Below are positions 35,421 to 47,141 of a DNA stretch of 64,000 bases, piece after piece. The notes below the pieces were generated by a model, which made no database searches, had not been told where the DNA came from, and saw nothing but the letters and a program-made list of their open reading frames with translations. Position 1 is the first letter of the stretch; each line of letters starts with the position of its first letter. The stretch is from assembly GCA_001466705.2 (NCBI GenBank), contig LATX02000237.1, positions 1-64,000 of the forward strand. The letters run 5' to 3'. The position numbers and the translations under genes were made by a program. Origin of the DNA: Moniliophthora roreri (Eukaryota; Basidiomycota; Agaricomycetes; Agaricales; Marasmiaceae).

Positions 35421-38400
35421 GTCACATGCTAGTAAACAGACTCACGTGTGTCATGTAGCAGGATCTTGAGCTCAAAGAGAAAATTGGTTGATCATACTCT
35501 AGCCTGTGTCCAGTACCTCAAGAGCACAAAAATCCATTTTACAGGCCCAAATGGATTGGAATCAGCTGCTTAATGCCCCCCAACTGCCTCAAGCACCTCT
35601 CCATTTGGTATGTCGGTTGGATCAATCACATTCTGATGCTCACCATAAGCAATGTCTAGACACGAACCACCCAACCCGGTTCAAGTTCTGGATATTTGCA
35701 AAAAACATCATTGCCACTGAATCATTGGCCTCAATCCCGAAACCAGTTCACTTTCTCTGGGAACAGCAATCTTGTTTTGGGTTCACAGTCTGAGCCTCAG
35801 CTGACTGTACGACATGACCTCCAGTGCGAACATCACATACATTTCCAGCAAGCACTCAACCACAGTGCTGGTTTCCCACACCACTCACAGCTGAACTAGC
35901 ATGGATTGACAGGTCTGGGGTTGCCATGTCATGATGGTCATCTCCCACCACTGCAGACCGTGTCAAGACCAGTGCCTCCACCTTCCTTGTCTCAACCCTC
36001 TCCACATCTGACAGCCCAATCACAGCTTGCTACAACTCCTTTTTCTTCATTGGCATCTCATAACATCCAACAATCTGCATCTAATGTTCCATATCCCGTG
36101 CCTGGTCATACCAGCTCAAATGTCCAAAATGTTCTGTTACCATCTCAGAATCCAGGTCCTCCTCAATGCTCTCTTCATTACTCCCATCCATCAACAATTT
36201 ATCATCTGCAGCTCCACAGAAATCCTCTACCCAGAGCTCCCTTCAATTCCAATATAGCACCAGCCCAAAAACCAGTCAATTATACCAGAGGATCTGCTTC
36301 AGGTGTTTCTCAAACAGCTCTCCCTGCTCCCCAATGCCTTTCACAATGTGCTCCCTCATCCACTGTGCTGGGGCCTGCACATTCCTCATCCACTGCACCT
36401 GCACCTTCAGCTCCCACACCAGCTCTTCAGCCTTTAACTGGCTGGCCAAAGCCAAAGCCAAAAGACACGAAGGCAAAAGCCTGTAAACCACCTGCACCTG
36501 TTGCTCCCACTGTTGCAATAGCATCAGATAGCCACATATCAGTCACAGTTTCCAGTCTACTCAACAGTTCCAGCTCTACCCAGTCAGAGCAGTTCGGTGG
36601 GACATCCACTCCTTTACCAATGTCCCCTCATTTGACTTCCCATCCCCCATCACCTCAAAACTCACTTCCTCCTCCATGTTCATGTTCATCCTCTCCAGAA
36701 CAGGGTGTAACATCTCTTAGAAAGAAAGAGCAGCCAGTGCAGTCTGATCCTGAGGAAGGTGATGGAATTCCAACAGTACGAGGGAAAATGGGTGCAGCAG
36801 AGAAGGAGATTGCAGGTTCATCAACAAGTGAGAAACTCAGGGACACAGTCAAGGTGCTACTTGACAACCTAGATGAGGGTATCAGAAAGGCGGCATCTGA
36901 AGAAAAGGTTTCTGTATTGCGGGTGAAGCAGCTAATCAGCATCCACATGTCATCTCAAAACCATTGGGGCAACAGCATCTTCAATGCAGCAGTTCACCAG
37001 AAGGCAGAAGAAATGAATGCAGGTAAGTAACCGTTTTCTGCTCTAAATACTATACTCGACTAATACCTACTTTTAGGTCACCAAAAAGGACACTGGTACA
37101 AGCTCACTGAAATCATTGAGCTTGTTCATTAGGACAAGAATCTTAAGTATGTGATCAACCATCCCAAATCAACTCAAGCCAAGGAACTACTCAAAGAACT
37201 TGAGGCCTACCAGATGGATCAGTTCAAAGGGACCATAGCAAACCCTAAGGCTACTTATAATGACGTGACAAAGACCTTCCAAAGGATGGCTGAAACAGTA
37301 CATACCATATCAATGACATGTTCAATACAATGCTCAATGTCCCTCTCTTGGTGCTAGGCCCAGAATTTGTTGAAGCGGGCACATGTACTCACCTTTGGCA
37401 TTGTCTGCAACTCAAAGAGAGGTCAGAATGTGCCATGTAACTTCTTTGGTACTGGACCTATCGAGGGCTTTCTCGAGATGAAGTTTAACATGACGTGTGC
37501 CAAGTTCATTGAAGCAGTGGAAAGCTACTGTGTTCTCATGGCCGATGGCCAAAGGAAGAGAGAAGTGAATGCTAAAAAAATGAGGGAAGCTATTAAGAGC
37601 TAGATGCATGACAGCCTAAGTACATGTATATCTTTGATTACAGTGTCTTCTCTAATATTCCTTTCAGTGGAACTTACAAAGAATCCAGCAATGAGTATGG
37701 AATACAAAGACTACAACATCCTCATCGTCTACATTCATAGTATCAAACTTGTTGGATGGCCTGAAGACATGCTGTTCCAGGAACCCCACAGCCTCCGCTC
37801 CAACCAGCTTGGGAAAATCTTCACAGGTATCTTTGATGACAGATCGTTGAAGTAGGAGAAAATGCCTGAGGTTCAGTTGTTGAAGCATCAACGAGAGATT
37901 GAGGAGGAGGTGAAGAACAGGTCACTTACACTGCCTAGGGACTTGGTCAAGAGGAAGAAGCAGATGACCATACAGCCAGTGGATGTGCTTAGGGCTAGGC
38001 TACCAAAGAAGAAGGGAAAGGAAAGAAAGAAGGGCCAGCAGCAGGTTATAAGCAAGGAGGAGGGCAGCAACAGAGTCCGAGGTGTCAACAATGTCGGTGA
38101 CCATGACAGTGACAGTGACACCCAGGAAGAGACTGAGGCTGAGGGTGAAGATGGGGAGAAGTCTTTGAAGAAGAGAAAGAAGACAAATAGTAGCCGCAAG
38201 ACCACCAAACATCAAAAGATTGACAGTAATTCTGCCTCAGGGCCCGACAATAATATGGCAAACCTAGAAAAGAACCAATTTTATTCATTTTACATTACTT
38301 TTGAATCAGAACACTTTAATATGACACAAGATAATGGGTAATAAGGACTAGAGTGAGCCCAGTCTGCTAGTCATTGCCTTAGAGAAGCTACAGTGTGTTG

Positions 38401-38771
38401 GAAAGTACAAAGAGCTATATGATATGCTATACAGAGGTGTCTAAGCTGTATATTCTGACTTATCTATATATTAGATCTGAAGCAGATCACTTCTGAAACC
38501 TGTAGGGAACCTAACTATGACCATACAAACATGTTGGCTAGTTAACTGAGCTCTCTCAAAGTGCTATCAATGGGATTTTTCAATTTATTCACTTTTCTAT
38601 GACATCTGCAAAGTGCAACATGCAGTCATACAGTACAGAGGTACTTAGAGAAGACATCAGAACAGAGAGACAACTTGGAAAGGAACAATCAGAATGATCA
38701 GACATTGGAATTCAATATGCAGATCAGAATCAAAGCTGATGATCTCTTAATAAAGAGTTCTAATGTGGCAC

Positions 38772-38772
38772 N
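38772..38772. other. Single N, probable assembly join
   Basis: Sequence before it continues NE; sequence after it is unrelated. The same 521 bp recurs at 41021-41541, consistent with a wrong or unmerged contig join. Confidence 0.7.
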
Positions 38773-41020
38773 GATCAGAGTGCTAGAAAATAAACTGAGT
38801 TTTAGCAGTAGAGTACACACCATGGTATTTAAACCCAGCGAGCCACAGCAACATGTAGGACAGAAGCAAAGAACATTGAACAATGGTTCGGCGTTGGTGG
38901 ACCAGAGTCACGGTGGCACTGCCATCAACTTCTTTAAGATGCGCGATTGTAGACTTGTTCAGAAAGTGAGCATGTAGACATCGAAGATGGAGCCCGATGA
39001 AGACTCCATCCACACTCTCTGAAATCCAGAGAACAACCCAAAATCTTGGGGCTGTTTCAACAATGGTGACATGCCATGGCCTCCCACTGCAGAAAATGTT
39101 ACACGGTTCTACGTAGTCCTTGCACTTGGTGATACCTCTTGAATCTCATAGATCTTACTCTGAGTCTAATATCAGCCTGGTGTCACTGTCGATGATACAA
39201 TTTGATGGATTGGATGACTACTAGCCTTGGTAGCCTATATTGCACTGTGGTCTTACGTGCTTTCAAGAATGTTGTTCCATAGGTTTCCTGTGAGATTCAC
39301 ATGACTATGACAAGCAAGCCAGGCTAGTGGTCATTGAAGAATGACGCAGCCATAGCCACAACCAATACTAAGTACAAGGCCGAAGAGTGCTACTTGCCTA
39401 TGCTTTGGATGCATGCAAGCTACTGCTCCTCGTGCCTCTATATCAGTATTCTTTTGATGGTTGTATGTAAAAACCCCTCCCTTCTTGTTCAAATATCGAA
39501 CTTCTTCAACTTGAAAACGAGTACTCAAGTGGTTGAGTCTGATGTGCTTTGGACTGTGGTATCTTGGGAACGAAGATGCCATTCAACTCAAACTACATGG
39601 AAAGTGGGAAAGCAGGAATATAGATCAAGGTTGGGTAAAGCAATCAAGTATTCTGCAATAGTGCATAAAAGTAGCAAATGAATCTTGATAAAATAAAAAT
39701 GAGAATGAGGCGGAGTGTTGTATAGGTTGCACTCACTTATGATCGATACCGCCACCTACACCAGAAACCTCTTTCACAACGATCTGGTGACTTCTTTGAA
39801 AGCAGAAGTGTCGTAAAGCAATCTTTCGGTATGTCAGAGACTCTATGCCTTTTCTGAGGCGCCATGAAGGAGATGCAATAACACATCTGCAAACCACTGT
39901 GGTCTCTTTTGGGTATCAACCTTCAATGCCAAAACGACCAAGGAGCAGAGGTGACTGGGATCTTGTAGAACATAGAGTAAGTCCTGAGGATAACGATATC
40001 TGGCATTATCACTTTATCAAGTGATGCAAGCCCATTTTCTCCTCGAGTGAGATTGTTGTGCTGAAATGTAAAAATCACTTCAGTAATAACTCAAGCCTCT
40101 GGGTCTCTCGGTTGAACAAAGTCTACTTACAAGGAGGATCAGCCCATTGTCATGAGTAGGGGACGGTAAAGCATGATCTAATGAGAGGGTTGCGTTCCTT
40201 GAAATCCAACATATGCACAACCTTCTTTACAAGGTCACTGATAGCTGAGTGCTGACCGACATCAGGATTCGTGGCAAAATCTGGCATTGCAATAAAAAGT
40301 GAAGACTGTGGTCTGAAATATCAGACCTGCAGGTCAAGTTGAAGGTCAGGGCAGCTAGCGACAAAGTGTTGATCCAGAGTGTCTGGGGCAGCACAAGAAT
40401 CCTGACCAAAAAATGTGATCCAGATTGTGTGGAAACAAGCCATTAGAGATCCACTCGATATCAGACTTTGCAGTATGCCCTGAGGTTCGCCATGATGATG
40501 GTTTGCTTTGGAAACATTTTCAGACACAGCCACTGGCACTACTCTTCAGACTCAGAGGACTCTCACAGACAGACATGAACAAGTCGACAGTTGCATATGT
40601 TTGGAAGAAGTTGATGCCTTATGCAGTAAGTTCTACCCTGATTCGTTCACCACCATTGTCCTCTTTCTCCTACACATTGCTGTGACTCACTGAGTTTAAA
40701 AACTATGGTGTATAAGTTATTGCAGACACCAGATAGTCAAATGAGAATGTCCAAATGGAAGAAGTCAGGAATCAGGCCTTGTATGACCTTGGTCCCAGAA
40801 TTCCAGAGGTTTCATTCAACCAGTTCAAGGCTGCTGTGCTGCTACATGTAGACAATGCGAAACTCGAACAAGTCTATGTTGCACTCAAAAAGGATGGAGA
40901 GTTATCAGATGAAGGTTGGATGGGGTTCAAGTTTGACAAGGCAAAGCCCCAGCATGTTGGGCACCTGCACTCTCGCTGCCAGGAATCATGTGATGTTTCC
41001 CACAGCCCAACTGCCCACGC
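38773..41020. other. Segment of uncertain placement with gene fragments
   Basis: On the plus strand 40755-41017 is coding-like (EEVRNQALYDLGPRIPEV, then FNQFKAAVLLHVDNAKLEQV) and runs straight into the NE copy at 41021. On the minus strand, around 40540-40150, GQHSAISDLVKKVVHMLDF and NPLIRSCFTVPYSWQWADPP look coding. Both resemble repeat-derived fungal proteins that I cannot name. If misassembled, it belongs to another repeat locus. Confidence 0.4.
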
Positions 41021-43277
41021 TAATATGGCAAACCTAGAAAAGAACCAATTTTATTCATTTTACATTACTTTTGAATCAGAATACTTTAATATGATACAAA
41101 ATAATGGGTAATAAGGACTAGAGTGAGCCCAGTCTGCTAGTCATTGCCTTAGAGAAGCTACAGTGTGTTGGAAAGTACAAAGAGCTATATGATACACTAT
41201 ACAGAGGTGTCTAAGCTGTATATTCTGACTTATCTATGTATTAGATCTGAAGCAGATCACTCCTGAAACCTGTAGGGAACCTAACTATGACCATACAAAC
41301 ATGTTGGCTAGTTAACTGAGCTCTCTCAAAGTGCTATCAATGGGATTTTTCAATTTATTCACTTTTCTATGACATCTGCAAAGTGCAAAGTGCAGTCATA
41401 CAGTACAGAGGTACTTAGAGAAGACATCAGAACAGAGAGACAACTTGGAAAGGAACAATCAGAATGATCAGACATTGGAATTCAATATGCAGATCAGAAT
41501 CAAAGCCGATGATCTCTTAATAAAGAGTTCTAATGTGGCACAAATAGATGAAATTACTTAACAAGAGGCAACACAACCTCAGAACAAGTGTAGCTACATG
41601 ACTACAGATACAATGAGACATATAATTAATATCTAAGGAATGCAAAGTCCTAGATAAGATCAAGAACAAATTATCAAAGGAGACAGGAACAGGAACAGTA
41701 TGTTCCAGCCTTGGAAGCTTTGAAACCTGGACATTGGTGGCTGTGTGGATGCTGGAAAAGAGAATGTGGAACAGATAGACTCATCCATCCATCCAGACCC
41801 ACCTAGAAAAGAGAAAAATCAAATATCTAAGAGTCCAGAACACCTGGAAAGTGGATACCTGTGCAGATATGATCAGATACCCTAATGGCCAGACTCCATG
41901 ACATCTGAATATTCCCTCTTTTAGTATCTCAGTCACTCTTTTATTATTTCCTGAATTATTGGACATTATTTATATTTTCCTGTAGATATATTCCATGGAC
42001 CATATATAAGGACAGCTAGATATTCATATATACTCAAGTAACTCTGCCCCCTCTGATTGTGAATACATGATGAGTTTGTTTGGTGTATAATTGTGTGTGC
42101 CATTCCAGTTTTGCTTCCTCACTTCAGGCCCTGGAGATTGGTCCTGAGTGACTCCAGAGAGATAGAAATCTGATAACGAACTTGTGTCATAAGAGACAAA
42201 GAGTAATATCTTTAGTGCACTTTGCACTTTTCTAAGAGATAACTTTACACCAAAAGTTCTGGTGGCTTTTGGAGTGTGGCCTGTGTTGGGTATCAGGTTG
42301 TGACACACTTAGAGTCTTAACAAAGGAATTGGGCCTGCGATTAAGCTCTTTGTAGAAACTGGTCTAGGACCTTTTCCAGTACACTGTGTACTGTAGTTGT
42401 CTTAAAGAAGTCTTGAACTCCATAGGGTCAGACTATATCGGCTACCAAGTCTTTTGGTGGGACTGTAGCTCTTGTGTTTTGTGCTTTGTGCACCGTGTTC
42501 TTGTGTGTGTGTTTGTGTGTTTGGATATAAACTCTTTTAAAACCCATATATACTCCTCTGGAGGTGAACACTTTGAAGTAGATTGCTTCAATAAGAGAGA
42601 ATCAACCTAGCTAAGAGTTTTGTTGGCATTCTAAGTATGGCAACTCTGATCACATCGATCCACACTTGCACAACAACCTGAGTTAGACTTTTGGAGGTTA
42701 TCTTTTGGGTAGTTTTCCACTAGTCTTATCTTAGACAAATTAACAAGTCCGAAACGGAGACACTGAGTCACCCACCATCTACAAAAGCCAGCCATTCATG
42801 ACTGAAGCCTCGGAAGGTGTACAAGGGAGCACCAGTAGAGGATGAAGAGAGCAAGGCAGAGGATACAGCTTCAACAAGACATTGTATACTGCAACACCCC
42901 ATCACGTCTTCAGATGAGGAGATTGACCAGCTGGATGGAACAGATGAGGAATCAGTGCTACCATAGCAGAGACTGGCATCTCAAGAGGAGGCTGAGGATG
43001 ATGATTACCTCCTCTCAGACGTACCTGATTCAATGCGAAGCTTCATTCGATACCGCCACAACCTTTTTGATGATGACGAGGACAATGAGTGCTTTGATAA
43101 CTTAATGGGTGAAGGAGATGACAACCTTTGAGTTCTTGTAGTCTACCATGTACCATGTGTATACTAGTAAATGCCTTGTACTCTATGAAGTCACCTAATG
43201 TACTTATCTTGTTGCTTGTAATGCAGAAACATTGCTCAAATTCATGGGAGATACCTCAGAATATGTATAATGGACAG

Positions 43278-43422
43278 TACTATAAAGAAACTGGCACTTT
43301 GGTAGGAAGGGCAGGACAGACCTGCACCAACCTGCCAGGAACGGCGGAAACGCCTTATGTACGGCGGACTGATCGGTACATCATTTCGTTATATTAACTC
43401 CAGTGGTGAGTCATATTAGGTG
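43278..43422. repeat. Right terminal inverted repeat of the KDZ transposon
   Basis: Reverse complement of 22871-23015 with about five mismatches; it ends CATATTAGGTG directly before the GAAATTCA duplication. Confidence 0.92.
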
Positions 43423-43430
43423 GAAATTCA
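43423..43430. repeat. 8-bp target duplication, right (GAAATTCA)
   Basis: Perfect match to 22863-22870. No mutation separates the two copies. Confidence 0.9.
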
Positions 43431-44252
43431 TCTGCAAGATGAAGCGACGAACTGAAGGAGCATCGGAATGGAAGGTCAGCACAAAGAGTCTAACCAGAGA
43501 AACACCAGAAGTCTCGCACTTGGCCAAACGACCGAGGAAATATAGGGAAATCGACAGCAGTCATTAGCATCAGATCCGCGCGATAAGATGAAAGAGGCGT
43601 CAGCTGGGGTATCAACAGTCGCCCGCCAGGGCTAGGTTCTGGCTGCGGATGGTAGAGAATTACCAAACCCATTTGTTGAGAGTAAGACAAGAACGGCAGC
43701 TGGTACTCCAAGGATACAGAAAAGAGTCCTCCCATTTTTAACAGTAGTTGTGGCTGAGAGAAGGAGGGGTAAAATCAAAATACCCTGCGAAACCGGAAGT
43801 TCAAGGACAGGTAAGGTAGATCACGGTATCCTCGTGCGCAAGGCATGAAAGAGAGCTGTGGATGCCTATTCATTTCTTCAGTATTTTGAAGCAGGATCGA
43901 GGTCACGATATCACTCATCAGAGCCACGGGAGACAGGACGTTTACGTGGGTCAGACTGGCGTCCTGGTCAACCCAGCACCTTCCGCGTACTTGCCGCGTA
44001 CGACAATCATTCTTGGAGTCCATCCTAGCGTACTCATTTATCCTGGGAGTGTGGCTTCAATATCAGCAGAGACTCGATTCTGGGATGGCGAACACGTACA
44101 AGCAATCGTGGTTGGCAAAAAGTTGGTCTGAACGTCCGTCACAAGTGATGGCACAGCCACCATCAAGGTTTTTCTCGACCACGTCAGTCTTCAGACCGGG
44201 TCAATCTTTCGAATGGCTTCATCAACCGGGAAGTAGTCCAGGAATCCAGTAG
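43431..44252. other. Intergenic, upstream of PIG-A
   Basis: No supported gene; short open frames only. It should hold the PIG-A promoter. Confidence 0.45.
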
Positions 44253-45985
44253 ATGTCTTCAAGAAATGCGCCCAAAAATCAAAATGGGGGGAATAGAGAG
44301 CCAATATCTATTGCGTACGTGGAAACATTTTGTAGGAAGACTTAGGGTTGACGTCGGCCTAGAATGATTGCAGACTTTTTTCATCCTGATGTTGGAGGAG
44401 TGGAGAGTCACATCTACATGCTGAGTGCGAACCTCATTCGGAGAGGACACAAGGTACGTGATGGAATCTGCCATTTCCATGCCTGGTTACTCACATCGTG
44501 AAGGTTATAGTGATCACTCATAGTCGGCTACCAGATCGCGTTGGTATTCGTTGGTTCCTGCCTGGCCTCAAGGTGTATTACCTCCCCTTTGTCCCTATTG
44601 CCTCAGGTGCTACACTTCCGAATTTCTTCACGTTCCTGCCTTACTTGCGGACTATCCTCTTACGGGAACATATCCACCTTATTCATGCTCACGCGAGTCT
44701 TTCGTCGCTCGGCCATGAAGGAATATTACACTCGCATCTCATGGGTGTACGGACTGTATTCACAGACCACAGTCTCTTCGGTTTCGACGATGCTGCCAGT
44801 ATCCTGACCAATAAACTGTTAGTTGGAACGCTGAAAAATGTCGACGCAGTTATCTGTGTCTCGCATACCGGGCGTGAAAATACTGTCCTTCGAGGAGAGC
44901 TCTTTGAGAAATCTGAAGATGTTCCACCAAAGCTCACAGTTTGGGACAACGTATACGTGATTCCGAATGCTTTGGTTGCGGAACGTTTTCAACCGGGACC
45001 ATCATTACCACCTAATCCAAGTCAGTTTCTCATTTTTAATCTCAACACTGTATGCTGAACACTGAACATTCATTGCAGTCACTATTGTCGTGCTCTCGCG
45101 TCTTGCTTACCGTAAAGGTATCGATTTACTCGTCGCTACGGCCCCCCGTATATGTAAGGCCTTTCCCAACGTCAACTTTCTCGTAGGCGGAGACGGCCCA
45201 AAACTCATCGAGCTTCTTCAAATGCGCGAAAAGCATCTCTTGGAGGATCGTATCGAGCTGCTAGGGCCAGTCAAACACAACGATGTTCGCTTAGTCCTCA
45301 TTCGAGGTTCTATCTTTATGAACACGTCCTTGACCGAATCATTTGGTATCGCTATCCTCGAAGCAGCCTGTGCGGGGTTGTATGTCGTCTCCACTCGTGT
45401 GGGAGGTGTACCTGAAATTCTACCACCTGACATGATCAGCTTCGCGGAACCGAATGAGGATGGTGAGTCTTGCTTGGACTTGTTCTTTGCCCTTTTGCTC
45501 ATTGCTTTTAATCAGACGTTTTCCGTGCCATGTCAGAGGCCATACAACTAGTATCAAGGGGCGAGCATGATCCCATTCGTGCTCACGAGCGTATCAAAAC
45601 GTTCTATGACTGGGGTCAAGTAGCAGAACGCACCGAGAAGGTGTATGACGCAGTCATGAAATCGCCTCAGCGGGATCTTTGGGAGAGAATGCAGCGGTGA
45701 GTACTGAGTCTACTAATGTGTGAACAGCCTCTTGATGTGCGACTCGTTATTAGGACAATGCAATTGGGACCTTTCGCCGGGCCTATTTGGACGATTATCT
45801 TGATAGTGGACTGCTTGTTCTTCATGTTCCTAGAGTGGCTCATGCCGAGGGAAGATTTGGATTACGTAAAGGTGCACTGGGATCATGGACGGTTTATTGA
45901 GGTGTGCACTTGTCCTCATATCAAGACCCAAAGCTAACGGACGGTATAGTTGACAGAAGCAGGCGAGCAGCAGGGTCACCACTAG
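44253..45985 (+). CDS. GPI3: PIG-A/GPI3, GPI-GlcNAc transferase catalytic subunit
   Basis: Catalytic subunit of the ER complex that moves GlcNAc from UDP-GlcNAc to phosphatidylinositol, the first step of GPI-anchor synthesis. Exons 44253-44314, 44363-44453, 44504-45020, 45079-45462, 45516-45696, 45754-45901, 45950-45985; 472 residues, the usual size. Signatures: [92 protein letters not shown], the GT4 E-x7-E motif ESFGIAILE (about 310-318), and a C-terminal membrane segment ([19 protein letters not shown], about 420-440). The start at 44253 was chosen because exon 1 joins in phase and supplies the residues before MIADFF. The gene is intact and ordinary, 0.8 kb from the transposon end. Confidence 0.95.
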
Positions 45986-47095
45986 TCTTTCGCTGTAGCC
46001 CATTTGTCGCGGTATACCTATGTATGCGTACCTATATCACTGAGAGCAACCAAACCTTCCAGGTTGAAATACCTGATTAATCCCTCCCGCCCCATGTTCA
46101 GGATGTCGAAAATAGAAGACCATCGAATCGTACTTACTTGTCTCCATTGTTCTTGCGTAGATGTCCAAGTATCTAGGGGAGAGCGATAACATTGAGCACC
46201 GTATGTAATACTGATTACAGGCGCGCATGTCGTTTCAGGTATTTACAATCGAGGAGAACGAGTATTGTGATATATTCGTACCCCAGACGACCATGATAGA
46301 TGCGAAACGACGGAGGAGAGCGTCGGAACGAAATTACGAGTTCGAAATGTACAGTAATGGAATCATTCTTCATTGTGCAATTTTTGAAGCATAAAGCCCC
46401 ATAAATTTTTGCATTGATCTGTTCCACTTTTTCTTTTTGAGCCAAGAAATGTCATGGCGTTATCTTCGGTCTTCTATGCTGCAAGCGTGAGAAAGTTCTA
46501 TAGTCACTCTTTTCTTGGAGAATTGCATCTTTTGTTCTCCCTCCAACTACTGTATAATTGTGTACCTCAACTGTAAGACCATTCCTGTTTTCATTTTTGG
46601 GGGGTTTTCCATTGCTTCTCTCCACGCAGCATCCAGGAATAAACAAACCGAACTCGTTTATGTCAGCGGTTGACGCCGACCAAGTCCTCAACAAGTTTCA
46701 GACAAAAGGAAAGATATTTTAGAGTTTCATTGCCAGGACATCACACTGGACAAGATCGGACACACATCGGACTTGCTGAATTTCATCGGGTACCATTGGA
46801 TGGTATCGAATAACATCGACGCACATCTCGTTGGGTGATGAGTGGTGATGAGACTTTCGCGCCTTTATCCATTGCATTTACTTTTACTTTGGCTAATGAC
46901 TTTCAATGCTCTAGATACACTGTATCGTTTGTATTTATCCAACACCATGACCCTTCGCGATCTCCCGAAATGTGAAACGTCCGGCTCCGCCCGTCGCGCT
47001 TCCAATCGCTTCCAAGCACTTCTAACTTTATTTCGGTTGAAGGAACGGATCCTTGTACGATCATCCGCGTTCCGACCATTTTGGATCCTTTTCTG
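45986..47095. other. Intergenic
   Basis: No gene seen between PIG-A and the GH5-like gene C. Confidence 0.5.
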
Positions 47096-47102
47096 TATAA
47101 AG
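47096..47102 (+). promoter_or_regulatory. TATA box of GH5-like gene C
   Basis: TATAAAG, 40 bp upstream of the start codon at 47142. Confidence 0.6.
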
Positions 47103-47141
47103 GCAGGCGAGAATACTGGTCTCTTTACTTCCTCATCCATA

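Larger units (their letters stand above)
38251..42742 (+). mobile_element. Nested element NE3, composite: partial copy, foreign segment, full copy
   Basis: A left end TAATATGGCA at 38251 continues for 521 bp to the N at 38772. A second full copy runs 41021-42742 (1722 bp), same orientation. The outer flanks share ACAA (38247-38250 and 42743-42746), and excision restores the accessory gene frame. The inner copy's left flank (CACGC) does not match its right flank. The 2.25 kb between (38773-41020) is unrelated to NE and may be misplaced. Confidence 0.7.
35550..43131 (+). pseudogene. Ser/Pro-rich transposon accessory protein, split by NE3
   Basis: The largest intact piece is 35906-37030: a Ser/Pro/Gln-rich region, WPKPKPKDTKAKACKPP, then a charged helix (EKLRDTVKVLLDNLDEG, KEKxSVLRVK-like). 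Conserved pieces follow: FNMTCAKFIEAVESYCV near 37490, SMEYKDYNILIVYIHSIKLV with GWPEDM near 37695-37765, and a Lys-rich then Asp/Glu-rich tail. NE3 interrupts at 38250/42747; joining across it with one ACAA gives a continuous frame through 43131. Stops in that frame are TGA at 42799-42801 and TAG at 42964-42966, both one C-to-T change from Arg/Gln codons. I recall this layout from Agaricomycete transposon-associated proteins; the biochemical function is unknown, DNA binding is inference. Confidence 0.6.
22871..43422. mobile_element. KDZ-class DNA transposon, 20.55 kb, with TET/JBP cargo
   Basis: The ends are 145-bp terminal inverted repeats beginning CACCTAATATGACTCACCAC, differing at about five positions. 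They are flanked by a perfect 8-bp duplication GAAATTCA (22863-22870 and 43423-43430). Cargo in order: KDZ transposase (-), AT-rich gap, TET/JBP-like dioxygenase (+), basic fragment (+), RNase H1 N-terminal-like gene (-), and Ser/Pro-rich accessory gene (+). Association of KDZ transposons with TET/JBP genes in basidiomycetes is published knowledge. The interior is visibly poor in CpG compared with the TIRs and host flanks. All genes carry lesions, and three ~1.75-kb elements are nested in them. Two Ns (29146, 38772) mark doubtful assembly joins, so the true length may be shorter. Confidence 0.92.

Noticed and set aside
35906..37030. The 374-codon Ser/Pro-rich frame as an independent host gene
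   Set aside because: It lies inside the transposon TIRs and continues in conserved accessory-protein pieces downstream.
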